Source: Miniphocaeibacter halophilus (GTDB taxonomy: Bacteria > Bacillota > Clostridia > Tissierellales > Peptoniphilaceae). Taken from it: a DNA stretch of 64,000 nucleotides. The number at the start of each line of letters is the position of its first letter. The first letter of the stretch is position 1. The stretch spans positions 1,485,868 through 1,549,867 of the forward strand of contig NZ_CP066744.1 of assembly GCF_016458825.1 (NCBI RefSeq). Direction: 5' to 3'. The position numbers and the translations under genes were made by a program. Shown here in pieces: positions 45,488-54,087 of this stretch. A model generated the notes under the pieces. The model had not been told where the DNA came from. It made no database searches and was given only the letters and a program-made list of their open reading frames with translations.

Positions 45488-45970
45488 ATGGATAAGAATG
45501 TACTAGATAATGCAAATGAACTAATAAATTATAATTTAAATAATTATCTTTATTATAGATCCATGAAATCTTGGACTGATCGTAATGGTTGGAAAGGGTT
45601 CTCTAATTTGCTGAATAAGCAGTCTATGTATGCTTTGAAAGACTCTGAAATAATAGAGAACTATTTAAGACAATTAGGATATGTAGTTTCATTTGAAAAA
45701 ATGGATAAGATTGAAAATGGCATTGAAAATTTACAGGATGTTATTAAAGCTGTAGTTAAAACAGAAAAAAAACTATGTAATAAATATGATGAAATTGTTC
45801 TAAAGGCAAGGGAAGAAAAAAATTATGAAATTGAAATTTTCTTTAAAAACCTATTAGCAAATCAAACAAAGGTAGTATCTTATATTGAACCTTTAGAGCT
45901 AAGAATGAAAAGAATAGGAAAAAAATCTAATGGCTTATTTATATTAAATAGCTCATTAGCAAAATTATAA
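45488..45970 (+). CDS. Ferritin-like protein lacking most ferroxidase ligands
   Basis: The 160-residue protein aligns along its full length with the ferritin encoded next to it (for example LDNANEL/LDNMNEQ, GWKGFSNLLNKQ/DWNGYANFLYKQ, LRQLGY/LLEVGY). Aligned to E. coli FtnA numbering, E17 is Asn16, E50 is Ala49, H53 is Asp52 and E130 is Val129, while E94 (E93) and Q127 (Q126) remain. It should fold as a four-helix bundle but not oxidise iron on its own. It may form mixed shells with the second ferritin or be a decaying copy. It has a strong AGAAGGAG site and its own promoter, so it is probably expressed. Confidence 0.8.
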   Translation: MDKNVLDNANELINYNLNNYLYYRSMKSWTDRNGWKGFSNLLNKQSMYALKDSEIIENYLRQLGYVVSFEKMDKIENGIENLQDVIKAVVKTEKKLCNKYDEIVLKAREEKNYEIEIFFKNLLANQTKVVSYIEPLELRMKRIGKKSNGLFILNSSLAKL

Positions 45971-45990
45971 AACAAGGAGATATTAATATT

Positions 45991-46479
45991 ATGGATAACA
46001 AAAAATTACTTGATAATATGAATGAACAATATAATTTCGAATTAGAGTCAGCATATATTTATAAAGCTATGGCTCATTGGTGTGAAATAAATGATTGGAA
46101 CGGATATGCAAATTTCCTATATAAACAAGAAGAAGAGGAAATAGAGCATGCAGATAAATTTAAAGATTATTTATTAGAAGTTGGCTATGATGTTAAGCTA
46201 AAAGCTATAGGAGAACCAAAATCAGATTATAAGGATTTAGAAGAAATATTTAAAGCAGCTTTAGAGCATGAAAAAGTTGTTACTTCAAGAATAAGAAAAT
46301 TATTTGATGAAGCTAGAGAAATTGGCGATTATGCATCTGAAGATTTATTATCTTGGTATATAACTGAACAAGTTGAAGAAGAAGCATCCTTTGAAGCTAT
46401 TATTACTAGACTTGAAAGAATTGACGGAAGTATATCAGGACTTTATATTTTTGATGGTGAAATGGCTCAAAGACAATAA
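45991..46479 (+). CDS. ftnA: Ferritin (non-haem iron storage)
   Basis: The 162-residue FtnA-type ferritin stores iron as ferric mineral inside a 24-mer. The ferroxidase ligands are all present at E. coli numbering: E17, E50, H53 (EEEIEHAD), E94, Q127 and E130 (EQVEEEA). Length is normal. It lies 20 bases after the degenerate paralogue, with AAGGAG upstream, so both come from one transcript. The gene after it, engB, follows within nine bases and is probably co-transcribed. Confidence 0.94.
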   Translation: MDNKKLLDNMNEQYNFELESAYIYKAMAHWCEINDWNGYANFLYKQEEEEIEHADKFKDYLLEVGYDVKLKAIGEPKSDYKDLEEIFKAALEHEKVVTSRIRKLFDEAREIGDYASEDLLSWYITEQVEEEASFEAIITRLERIDGSISGLYIFDGEMAQRQ

Positions 46480-46487
46480 TAATTACT

Positions 46488-47093
46488 ATGAAAATAAAAT
46501 CTAGTAGACTTGAAACAATAGCTGCAACATTAAATCAATATCCAGTTGATGACCTACCTGAAATAGCATTTGCAGGTAGGTCAAATGTTGGAAAATCGAG
46601 TTTTATTAATGCTGTAATAAATAGGAAAAACCTTGCAAGAACCAGTTCAAAACCTGGAAAAACCAGAACTGTTAATTTCTACAATATAAATGAGGAGTTT
46701 AGACTGGTGGATTTACCAGGATATGGCTATGCAGCTGTATCAAAAACCGAAAAGGAAAATTGGGCAAAAATAATTGAGACATATTTAAATAATAGAAAAA
46801 ATCTTTATGAGACTATTTTAATTGTTGATATTAGACATAAGCCAACTGAAAATGACAAACAGATGTATGACTGGATTTTATCCTATGATTTTACAGGTTT
46901 TGTAATAGCAAATAAGGCCGATAAAATTTCAAAGTCTAAATTTAAAACAAATATCGACATTATAATGAAGGCTTTAAATATAAAGGATAGGGATTTAATA
47001 ATTCCATTTAGTTCAGAAAAAAAGATAAATATAGATATTATAAGAGAACAAATAGAAAATATAATAAAATACGGTTCAGGATTTGAAGAGTAG
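46488..47093 (+). CDS. engB: Ribosome biogenesis GTP-binding protein EngB (YsxC)
   Basis: The 201-residue essential GTPase acts in late 50S assembly. Motifs: G1 GRSNVGKSSF, G2/switch KTRTVNFYNI, G3 LVDLPGYGYAAVS, G4 NKADKIS. Length is normal. Its usual neighbours lon and clpX are not here, and it follows the ferritin gene after eight bases without a clear ribosome binding site, so translation may depend on the upstream gene. A shared terminator lies downstream. Confidence 0.95.
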   Translation: MKIKSSRLETIAATLNQYPVDDLPEIAFAGRSNVGKSSFINAVINRKNLARTSSKPGKTRTVNFYNINEEFRLVDLPGYGYAAVSKTEKENWAKIIETYLNNRKNLYETILIVDIRHKPTENDKQMYDWILSYDFTGFVIANKADKISKSKFKTNIDIIMKALNIKDRDLIIPFSSEKKINIDIIREQIENIIKYGSGFEE

Positions 47094-47228
47094 ATTAGTA
47101 TTTGTTTATGTATAAATATAAAAAAATAAAGATATTCATTTTTTAAAAATCCTAGTAATTATATTTGAAACAATATTAAAATATTATGTTTATCTATATT
47201 TTTTTATTTTACGAATATTTATTTTACA

Positions 47229-47263
47229 AAAAAAGTAGACATTTAAATTATGTCTACTTTTAT
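47229..47263. terminator. Bidirectional terminator between engB and rubredoxin
   Basis: A 12-bp stem (AAAAGTAGACAT at 47231-47242 and ATGTCTACTTTT at 47250-47261) with a TTAAATT loop has A- and T-runs on either side. The rest of the 190-base gap is A+T-rich without other features. Confidence 0.85.
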
Positions 47264-47285
47264 ATTTAAAGATATTTAATTTTGA

Positions 47286-47444
47286 TTATTCTTCTTCAAA
47301 CATATCTTTACCGGCACCACATACTGGGCAAACCCAATCTTCTGGTAAATCTTCAAAAGCTGTACCTGGAGCTATTCCTCCGTCAGCATCACCTTCTGCT
47401 GGGTCATATATATATCCACAAGGTTGACATACATATCTTTTCAT
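47286..47444 (-). CDS. Rubredoxin
   Basis: The 52-residue protein is a classical rubredoxin, a one-iron electron carrier used in anaerobes for oxygen or peroxide reduction. It has the two CxxC pairs, C6-Q-P-C9 ([13 protein letters not shown]) and C39-P-V-C42 ([11 protein letters not shown]), which hold the Fe(SCys)4 site, and the usual aromatic residues. A GGAGGAG site precedes the ATG on the minus strand. It lies divergent from an HATPase gene and is short, so it is easily missed in gene calls. Confidence 0.97.
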   Translation of the reverse strand: MKRYVCQPCGYIYDPAEGDADGGIAPGTAFEDLPEDWVCPVCGAGKDMFEEE

Positions 47445-47563
47445 AATCAACACTCCTCCTTTCAAATTATATACAAACTATTTATACCCTAAAAATAGAA
47501 ATTAAACAATAGTTTTTAAATTTTATATATTGTGATTATTTTTTCTTTTAGGGTAAATATATA

Positions 47564-47956
47564 ATGGTGATGATTATGAATATATATGAGGATTGTGCTT
47601 GCAGCAGTATTTTAAATGCTACTCATATGACTAAAGACTTCATAAATAAATTAACAAATTATTTTGATGATGAAGAATTAATATATGACATTCGTTTAAT
47701 TATTACAGAGCTTTTAGTAAATTGTGTACAGCATGGCAATAAAAACGACTATTCAAAGAAAATCTCTTTATCGGTAGAAATAGTAGATAATAAAATAATC
47801 ATGAAGGTAAAAGATCAAGGTGAGGGAGTGAAACAAGAAATTACTGCTAAAGTAGAAGACTGTGAAACTTGTGGTAGAGGATTACTTATAGTAAAAAAGT
47901 TGACAGATAATTTAATATTCAACAAAAATGAAATAGTAGCAGAATTATATTTATAA
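47564..47956 (+). CDS. Anti-sigma-factor-like ATP-binding protein (HATPase)
   Basis: The 130-residue GHKL ATPase-fold protein resembles RsbW/SpoIIAB serine kinases. N box: ITELLVNCVQHGNK. G1: VKDQGEGV. G2: CGRGLLIV. Such proteins hold a sigma factor and phosphorylate an antagonist, but no sigma or STAS antagonist gene is adjacent. It has five cysteines, two of them (EDCETC) in the ATP-lid region and one in the N box, which is unusual. The start is uncertain: the ATG at 47564 has AGGG eight bases upstream, and the ATG at 47576 has GGTGATG upstream. The true target is unknown. Confidence 0.75.
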   Translation: MVMIMNIYEDCACSSILNATHMTKDFINKLTNYFDDEELIYDIRLIITELLVNCVQHGNKNDYSKKISLSVEIVDNKIIMKVKDQGEGVKQEITAKVEDCETCGRGLLIVKKLTDNLIFNKNEIVAELYL

Positions 47957-48028
47957 TTTGCTTCTATTTTTTTGTTGATTTTGTGATATACTGTAAAAGT
48001 TAGATTTTATAGGAAGTGGATTGATTAA

Positions 48029-49858
48029 ATGACATTAAAGAATAATATAAGAAATATTGCAATAATTGCCCATGTCGATCATGGGAAAACAACATTAGTA
48101 GACGGATTATTAAGAACCAGTGGAATATTTAGGGAAAATCAAGAAGTTGAAGATAGAGTAATGGATAGTAATGATATTGAAAAAGAAAGAGGAATTACTA
48201 TTCTGTCTAAAAATACGGCGATTGAATATAAGGATTACAAAATCAATATAATAGATACTCCGGGACATGCGGATTTTGGTGGTGAAGTTGAACGGGTTTT
48301 AATGATGGCAAATGGAGTGGTATTAGTAGTAGACGCTTTTGAAGGACCAATGCCTCAGACTAAATTTGTTCTTAAAAAAGCTTTTGAATTAAATTTACCA
48401 ACAATAGTATGTATAAATAAAATAGATAGGGAAGAAGCTAGACCGGATGAAGTAGTAGATGAAATACTGGATTTATTCATACAGTTAAATGCAGGAGAAG
48501 AATATTTAGATTCTCCATTTATATATGCTTCAGCTAGGGAAGGTTATGCTACTAAAGATCCTAATGAAAAATATACGGACATGACTCCTTTATTAGATAC
48601 TATAATAGATTATATACCTGCTCCGGAAGGCGACATTAACGAACCGTTTAAATTGTTAATTTCAACAACGGATTATAGTGAATACGTTGGTAGAATAGGT
48701 ATTGGTAAATTAGAATCCGGCAGTATAAAAGTAAATGACACAGCACATATAGTAAATTATAATGACAAAAGTGTAGATAAAAAAATAAATATAACAAAAA
48801 TATATGAATTTCAAGGTCTTAACAGAGTTGAAGTAAGTGAATCATCAGTAGGAAATATAATTGCAGTAACAGGTGTTGAAGGAATAAATATTGGAGATAC
48901 TATTTGTTCCGAGGAAGACGTAAGACCCTTACCTTTTGTAAAAATATCGGAACCTACTCTTTCAATGAATTTCATTGTAAACAATAGCCCTTTTGCAGGT
49001 AGAGAAGGAAAATATGTAACAAGTAGACAAATTAGAAATAGACTCTACAAAGAGTTAGAAACGGATGTTAGTTTAAGAGTTGAGGATACAGATAGTACTG
49101 ACTCCTTTAGAGTTAGTGGTAGAGGGGAACTACATCTTTCAGTATTAATTGAAAATTTAAGAAGAGAAGATTATGAGTTTCAAGTTTCAAAACCTGAAGT
49201 ACTTTATAAGAGAGATGAAGATGGTAAATTATTAGAACCTATAGAAACTGTAGTAATTGATGTTGATGAGGAGTTTGTAGGAACTATAATTGAAAAACTC
49301 GGACAGAGAAAAGCTGAGCTTAAAGACATGAAACCATCACAAGGTGGCTATACAAGATTGGTTTTTGAAATTCCAACAAGAGGTTTAATAGGATACAGGC
49401 AAGAGTTTATTTCAGATACAAAGGGTAGTGGAGTAATAAATTCTGAATTTAAGGAATACGCAAAGTTCAAAGGTGAAATACCTAGAAGAAGTACAGGTTC
49501 TTTAATATCCTATGAAACGGGAACCGCTACAGCCTATGGACTTAATTCTGCACAAAGTAGGGGAATTTTATTTATAAAACCTGGGGAAGAAGTGTACGAA
49601 GGTATGGTTATAGGATCAAATCCAAAAGGATTAGATATAGAGGTAAATGTTTGCAAGAAAAAAGCTCAAACCAATATTAGGTCCTCAGCAGCCGATGAAG
49701 CATTAAAGCTATCACCGCCTAAAATTATGAGTTTAGAGGAACTGTTGGAATTTATCGAAGAAGATGAGTTAGTAGAAATAACTCCAAAAAATTTTAGATT
49801 AAGAAAAAAAATATTGAATTCAGAAAAAAGATATAAGTCAAAAAAGAATAGTAAATAA
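48029..49858 (+). CDS. typA: Translational GTPase TypA/BipA
   Basis: The 609-residue ribosome-associated GTPase acts in 50S assembly and stress adaptation. G domain motifs are [42 protein letters not shown] and NKIDR. Then domains 2 and 3 (EF-G-like) and the C-terminal BipA-specific domain ([35 protein letters not shown]) follow. The length is normal and the C-terminus is basic. It follows the HATPase gene after 72 bases and ends at a terminator. Confidence 0.97.
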   Translation: MTLKNNIRNIAIIAHVDHGKTTLVDGLLRTSGIFRENQEVEDRVMDSNDIEKERGITILSKNTAIEYKDYKINIIDTPGHADFGGEVERVLMMANGVVLVVDAFEGPMPQTKFVLKKAFELNLPTIVCINKIDREEARPDEVVDEILDLFIQLNAGEEYLDSPFIYASAREGYATKDPNEKYTDMTPLLDTIIDYIPAPEGDINEPFKLLISTTDYSEYVGRIGIGKLESGSIKVNDTAHIVNYNDKSVDKKINITKIYEFQGLNRVEVSESSVGNIIAVTGVEGINIGDTICSEEDVRPLPFVKISEPTLSMNFIVNNSPFAGREGKYVTSRQIRNRLYKELETDVSLRVEDTDSTDSFRVSGRGELHLSVLIENLRREDYEFQVSKPEVLYKRDEDGKLLEPIETVVIDVDEEFVGTIIEKLGQRKAELKDMKPSQGGYTRLVFEIPTRGLIGYRQEFISDTKGSGVINSEFKEYAKFKGEIPRRSTGSLISYETGTATAYGLNSAQSRGILFIKPGEEVYEGMVIGSNPKGLDIEVNVCKKKAQTNIRSSAADEALKLSPPKIMSLEELLEFIEEDELVEITPKNFRLRKKILNSEKRYKSKKNSK

Positions 49859-49900
49859 GGCGACATTAGCTATGAAAAGGCTGAAGTTCGCCTTTTTTCT
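49857..49900 (+). terminator. Terminator after typA
   Basis: Outer arms AAGGCGA (49857-49863) and TCGCCTT (49888-49894), with an inner AGC/GCT pairing, are followed by TTTTCTTTG. It overlaps the typA stop codon region. Confidence 0.75.
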
Positions 49901-49972
49901 TTGTTAAGAAAAATCAAAAAACAATCAACTATTAGAGTGAAGATATATATTTTTATAAACTAAAACTATTGC

Positions 49973-50000
49973 TTTACTTTGCAAAAGTTGTTATTATATA
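49973..50000 (+). promoter_or_regulatory. Candidate promoter of fhs
   Basis: TTTACT (49973-49978) and TATATA (49995-50000) are separated by 16 bases. It is a moderate match and the surrounding sequence is very A+T-rich. Confidence 0.35.
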
Positions 50001-50033
50001 TGATAGAGATAATTACAATGAGGAGGCTAATTA

Positions 50034-51704
50034 ATGAAAACAGATGTGCAAATTGCTCAAGAAGCAAAAATGGATCCAATATTAGAAGTAGGCAAACGTT
50101 TAGGAATAGACAGTGATGATCTTTACCTATATGGTAATTATAAAGCAAAGATAGACTTAGGTCTATTAGATAGATTAAAAGACAAAGAAGACGGAAAACT
50201 TATTTTGGTTACAGCTATAAACCCTACTCCTGCAGGAGAAGGAAAAACAACTATGAATGTAGGTTTATCAATGGGATTAAATAGAATTGGTAAATCATCT
50301 ATTTCAGCCTTAAGAGAACCTTCATTAGGACCTAGCTTTGGAGTTAAAGGTGGAGCAGCAGGTGGTGGATATGCACAAGTAGTGCCTATGGAAGATATTA
50401 ATATGCATTTTACAGGGGACTTCCACGCAATTACAACTGCTCATAACTTAATTTCTGCATTATTAGATAATCATTTACAACAAGGAAATGAATTAAGAAT
50501 AGATCCAAGAAGAATTCTTTGGAAGAGAGTTCTCGATATGAATGATAGAGCTTTAAGAAATATTGTAGTTGGATTAGGTGGAAAACCTAATGGTGTACCT
50601 AGAGAAGATGGATTTGACATAACAGTTGCTTCAGAAATCATGGCAATATTATGTTTAAGTACAAGTCTTTCAGATTTAAAGGAAAGAATTGGTAATATTT
50701 TAGTTGCATATAGTTATGAAGGAGAACCAATATATGCAAAGGATTTAAAGGCTCAAGGTGCAGTAGCATTAGTAATGAAGGATGCTATAAATCCTAATCT
50801 AGTTCAAACCTTGGAAAATACTCCGGCAATATTACATGGTGGACCATTTGCAAACATTGCTCATGGTTGTAATTCAGTTGTAGCAACAAAAATGGCTATG
50901 AAATTATGCGATTATACAGTTACTGAAGCAGGATTTGGTGGAGACTTAGGAGCTGAAAAATTCTTCGATATTAAATGTAGATTAGGTGGAATAACTCCAG
51001 ATGCAACAGTTGTAGTTGCAACAGTAAGAGCTTTAAAACATCATGGAGGAGTTGCTAAAGCTGATTTAGGAACAGAAAATCTAGATGCTTTAACAGAAGG
51101 ATTTGCTAACCTAGAAAGACATATTAAAAATATGGCAAGTTATGGAATACCTGTAGTTGTAGCAATAAATAAATTCCCAACAGATACAGATAAAGAAGTA
51201 GAATTATTAAAGGATTTAACAGTTAAAGCAGGTACTGTTGCAGTTATTTGTGATGTATGGGCAAAAGGTGGCGAAGGCGCTGTTGAACTTGCAAAAGTAG
51301 TAGTAGATAAAATAGAAGAAAGTGAAAATAAATTCCATTATTTATATGATGATAATAAATCAATTGAAGAAAAAATTGAAACCATTGTAAAAGATATTTA
51401 TGGTGGAGACGGAGTAGACTTTACTTCAAAAGCTAAAAAGAAATTAAAAGAAATATCTGACTTAGGACTTGACAATTATCCAGTATGTATGGCTAAGACT
51501 CAATATTCCTTCTCAGATGATCCGAAATTACTAGGAGCACCAACAGGATTTACAGTAACAGTTAGGGATTTAAGAGTTTCTAGAGGAGCGGGTTTTGTTG
51601 TAGCTTTAACAGGGGATATAATGACAATGCCTGGATTACCTAAGGTTCCTGCTGCTAATAATATTGATGTATTAGAATCTGGAGAAATTGTTGGATTGTT
51701 CTAA
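50034..51704 (+). CDS. fhs: Formate-tetrahydrofolate ligase
   Basis: The 556-residue enzyme makes 10-formyltetrahydrofolate from formate, THF and ATP. In purine fermenters it can run in reverse to recover ATP. Motifs: ATP-binding loop [55 protein letters not shown] in shorter conserved pieces, and [16 protein letters not shown] at the end. Length is normal. The start follows TGAGGAGG. The link to the purine cluster at the left of this window is a pathway inference. A TrpR-family regulator gene begins 15 bases after its stop. Confidence 0.97.
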   Translation: MKTDVQIAQEAKMDPILEVGKRLGIDSDDLYLYGNYKAKIDLGLLDRLKDKEDGKLILVTAINPTPAGEGKTTMNVGLSMGLNRIGKSSISALREPSLGPSFGVKGGAAGGGYAQVVPMEDINMHFTGDFHAITTAHNLISALLDNHLQQGNELRIDPRRILWKRVLDMNDRALRNIVVGLGGKPNGVPREDGFDITVASEIMAILCLSTSLSDLKERIGNILVAYSYEGEPIYAKDLKAQGAVALVMKDAINPNLVQTLENTPAILHGGPFANIAHGCNSVVATKMAMKLCDYTVTEAGFGGDLGAEKFFDIKCRLGGITPDATVVVATVRALKHHGGVAKADLGTENLDALTEGFANLERHIKNMASYGIPVVVAINKFPTDTDKEVELLKDLTVKAGTVAVICDVWAKGGEGAVELAKVVVDKIEESENKFHYLYDDNKSIEEKIETIVKDIYGGDGVDFTSKAKKKLKEISDLGLDNYPVCMAKTQYSFSDDPKLLGAPTGFTVTVRDLRVSRGAGFVVALTGDIMTMPGLPKVPAANNIDVLESGEIVGLF

Positions 51705-51719
51705 TAAGGGGTGATTTAT

Positions 51720-52046
51720 TTGACAGATGAGTCGAGAATTAAAAGCAAACAAATTGACGAATTTTTTGATGCTGTTTTAATGTTGAAAAATAAAGAGGAC
51801 TGCTATAAATTTTTTGAAGATGTTTGTACTGTAAGAGAATTACATTCAATTACTCAAAGATTGGAAGTAGCAAAGCTATTAAAGATTAGAAAAACCTATA
51901 ATGAAATAGAAAAGGAAACCGGTGCTTCAACAGCTACAATAAGTAGGGTAAACAGAAGTTTAAACTATGGAGCGGAAGGTTATGAATTAGTATTAGATAC
52001 TTTAATAGCAAGGGATTTAGAAAGAAAGAAAAAGAATAAAAAATAA
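51720..52046 (+). CDS. YerC/YecD family TrpR-like DNA-binding protein
   Basis: The 108-residue protein belongs to the YerC/YecD branch of the TrpR superfamily. The helix-turn-helix is visible in VRELHSITQRLEVAKLL and TYNEIEKETGASTATISRVNRSL. Members are small DNA-binding regulators of unsettled targets. A GTG at 51711 is in frame, but AAGGGGTGA is placed six bases before the TTG at 51720, which gives MTDESRIKSKQIDEFF, the normal family N-terminus. It follows fhs at 15 bases and probably shares its transcript. A strong terminator follows. Confidence 0.86.
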   Translation: MTDESRIKSKQIDEFFDAVLMLKNKEDCYKFFEDVCTVRELHSITQRLEVAKLLKIRKTYNEIEKETGASTATISRVNRSLNYGAEGYELVLDTLIARDLERKKKNKK

Positions 52047-52091
52047 TTCAATATAAAACAATAACTTAAATAATTTTGATTTAATAAAAAT

Positions 52092-52128
52092 AGTGTTGGT
52101 GGAAATAAATCCATTAGCACTTTTTTTA
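52092..52128 (+). terminator. Terminator after the TrpR-family gene
   Basis: A fully paired 12-bp stem with some G-T pairs (52092-52103 and 52110-52121), an AATAAA loop and a run of T. Confidence 0.88.
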
Positions 52129-52165
52129 TTGAATTATTTTAGAATCAGTTGTATTATATAAATGT

Positions 52166-52185
52166 AATGTTAATTTAATAACATT
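52166..52185. promoter_or_regulatory. Possible operator before the maltodextrin operon
   Basis: AATGTTA (52166-52172) and TAACATT (52179-52185) form a 7-bp inverted repeat with a 6-base centre, about 50 bases upstream of the candidate -35. It could bind a dimeric regulator. The regulator gene is not in the window. Confidence 0.3.
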
Positions 52186-52237
52186 TATTTAATAATTTTT
52201 TATTTTAATTAATATTATTATGTTAAATAGTTTAATA

Positions 52238-52266
52238 TTGGGTAAAAGATTATTAAAAGCTATATT
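52238..52266 (+). promoter_or_regulatory. Candidate promoter of the maltodextrin operon
   Basis: TTGGGT (52238-52243) and TATATT (52261-52266) are separated by 17 bases, about 27 bases before the malE start codon. The -35 match is only partial. Confidence 0.4.
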
Positions 52267-52292
52267 AATTTAATATTAACAAGGAGGAAAGT

Positions 52293-53621
52293 ATGAAGAA
52301 GAAATTAATTGTAGGTATGAGTATGGTGTTAGCTTTGACTTTAGGTTTAACATCCTGTGGTGGAAAAGGAGAGAAGAAACCAAGCTCTTCAGGAGAAGCA
52401 AAGGGAATTAATGCAGAAATATCTGTACAAGCAGAAAAGGAATGGATGGATTATTACAATGGTGCAATAGAAAGAGTTAAAAAAGATAATCCAGATGCAA
52501 CTATTAATATAATAGAAAAAGGTGCATTTGATCATATAGACGTTATTGATCAAACTGATGGAACAAACAAAGACGTAGCAGACGTTTTTGCAATTCCAAT
52601 CGATAGAATTAGCGGTTTAGTTAAAAATGACGTACTTGGAGCTGTAGATACAGAATATATTAAATCTAAAGTAAGTGGTTATGAGGATTTGGATAATGGT
52701 ATTGGAAAAAACTTTAAAGTTGATGGAGACTATTTAGGATTTCCATACAATATAGAAACTCTTGTAGTATATGCAAATAAAGCAAATGCAGAAGCAAAGG
52801 GAGTTGACTATTCAAAAGCTTTAGAATTTAACGACTTAAAACAAAACGATTTTGTAACAAAAATTCATGACTTGTGGTTTGGAGTTGCATTTTTAAACTC
52901 TGCAGACATTAATTTACTTACTAAAGAAGATGATGGTAAATTAACTACGGATTTAACTACTCCTTACAATGAATTATCAGAAGATAAACAAGCTGTTTTT
53001 GAAGCATTATATAATTATTGGAAGGGAAATTCTGAAGAAAACAGTCCAATTCTAGATAAATCATCTGCAGATTCATTTATAGATGAAAGTTTTAAAAGCG
53101 GTGGAGAATCTTCATTAAGATTAGATGGTCCTTGGGCTATGAATAGTTTAGGAGAATTTACAAATGAAGGTAAGGATTTAGATGTAGTTTCAACAGAAAT
53201 GATAACAGTAAATGGTAAACCATTAAAGCACTGGAAAAGTGGTTGGGGTCTTGTAATCAACTCTAGAATTGAAGTAGATGAAGATAAAATGGCTTTAGCT
53301 AACGCTTTAATTGCAGAGTTAATCAATCCGGAATATGCTGAAGATCTATTTAAAGCAACAGGAAAAATACTTGAAAATGTTTCAGTTGAGGATTATGAAA
53401 AAACAGGTTTATCAGATGCTGATAAAAATGTTATAAAGGCAACAATAGACTCTTATGAAAAATCAGTTGCTCGTCCAACTTTTAGTGAAATAGATAATGT
53501 TTGGACAACATGGGAAAATGCAATATTATCATGGAATAGTGTAAAACCAGCAGATGCAGAAGCTGCTTACAACGAAGTAAAAGCATCATTTGAAGCTTTT
53601 ATGACAAATATAGGTCAATAA
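52293..53621 (+). CDS. malE: Maltodextrin-binding lipoprotein
   Basis: The 442-residue solute-binding protein for an ABC importer is anchored by lipid. The signal peptide MKKKLIVGMSMVLALTLG ends in the lipobox L19-T-S-C22, followed by a Gly/Ser/Lys-rich linker. The mature part has SBP type-1 features (YNGAIERVKKDNPDATI, FPYNIETLVVYANK, SLRLDGPWAMNSLGEF). A maltodextrin substrate is inferred from MalF/G/K and malQ downstream. The start follows CAAGGAGGAAAGT. A hairpin lies directly after the stop, which may lower downstream expression relative to the binding protein. Confidence 0.92.
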   Translation: MKKKLIVGMSMVLALTLGLTSCGGKGEKKPSSSGEAKGINAEISVQAEKEWMDYYNGAIERVKKDNPDATINIIEKGAFDHIDVIDQTDGTNKDVADVFAIPIDRISGLVKNDVLGAVDTEYIKSKVSGYEDLDNGIGKNFKVDGDYLGFPYNIETLVVYANKANAEAKGVDYSKALEFNDLKQNDFVTKIHDLWFGVAFLNSADINLLTKEDDGKLTTDLTTPYNELSEDKQAVFEALYNYWKGNSEENSPILDKSSADSFIDESFKSGGESSLRLDGPWAMNSLGEFTNEGKDLDVVSTEMITVNGKPLKHWKSGWGLVINSRIEVDEDKMALANALIAELINPEYAEDLFKATGKILENVSVEDYEKTGLSDADKNVIKATIDSYEKSVARPTFSEIDNVWTTWENAILSWNSVKPADAEAAYNEVKASFEAFMTNIGQ

Positions 53622-53630
53622 AAAAGGGGT

Positions 53631-53655
53631 TAAGAAGGAGTCTAACTCCTTCTTA
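53631..53655 (+). terminator. Intra-operon hairpin after malE
   Basis: A perfect 11-bp stem, TAAGAAGGAGT and ACTCCTTCTTA with a CTA loop, follows the malE stop. With TTTCATT after it, termination would be partial. Such hairpins commonly protect the upstream binding-protein mRNA. Confidence 0.65.
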
Positions 53656-53667
53656 TTTCATTATATT

Positions 53668-54075
53668 ATGGGAAAAAAATTAGAGGTTAAGCAAGTAACA
53701 GTAATACTAATATTGTCGGGAATCATTATATTGTCAGAATCTTTACAAGTTTTAATGGCTGTTAAAGATTTAAATTATTTTCAAATGTATAAAGAAACAT
53801 TAGGTAATAATATAAAATATGATGAATTCATAACAATTGGATTACTTGGATATTTACAAGGTATATTAATTCCAATAATTTTATCGGTATATACATTTTT
53901 TACCTATAAGAAAATAAACATCAATTGGTTATATAAGGCAGTATGGGTATTGTTATTATTATCGAGTTTAATAATGAAGATAATGGAATTTTTTATTGGC
54001 TCGATATTTTTTTATATAAGTATTATTGCTACATTAATATTACTTATGTATATATTGTCAATAAAGTTAAGGTAA
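53668..54075 (+). CDS. Small four-helix membrane protein of unknown function
   Basis: I do not recognise this 135-residue protein. It has about four hydrophobic segments (roughly residues 8-30, 55-78, 88-107 and 110-131) and no cysteine or obvious catalytic motif. It lies between the binding-protein and permease genes of the maltodextrin operon, an unusual place for an extra gene. It ends 12 bases before malF. The ribosome binding site is weak, because the preceding sequence is the hairpin arm TCCTTCTTATTTCATTATATT. It may be an accessory membrane factor of the transporter or an unrelated insertion. Confidence 0.6.
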   Translation: MGKKLEVKQVTVILILSGIIILSESLQVLMAVKDLNYFQMYKETLGNNIKYDEFITIGLLGYLQGILIPIILSVYTFFTYKKININWLYKAVWVLLLLSSLIMKIMEFFIGSIFFYISIIATLILLMYILSIKLR

Positions 54076-54087
54076 GGAGGTTCGGCA

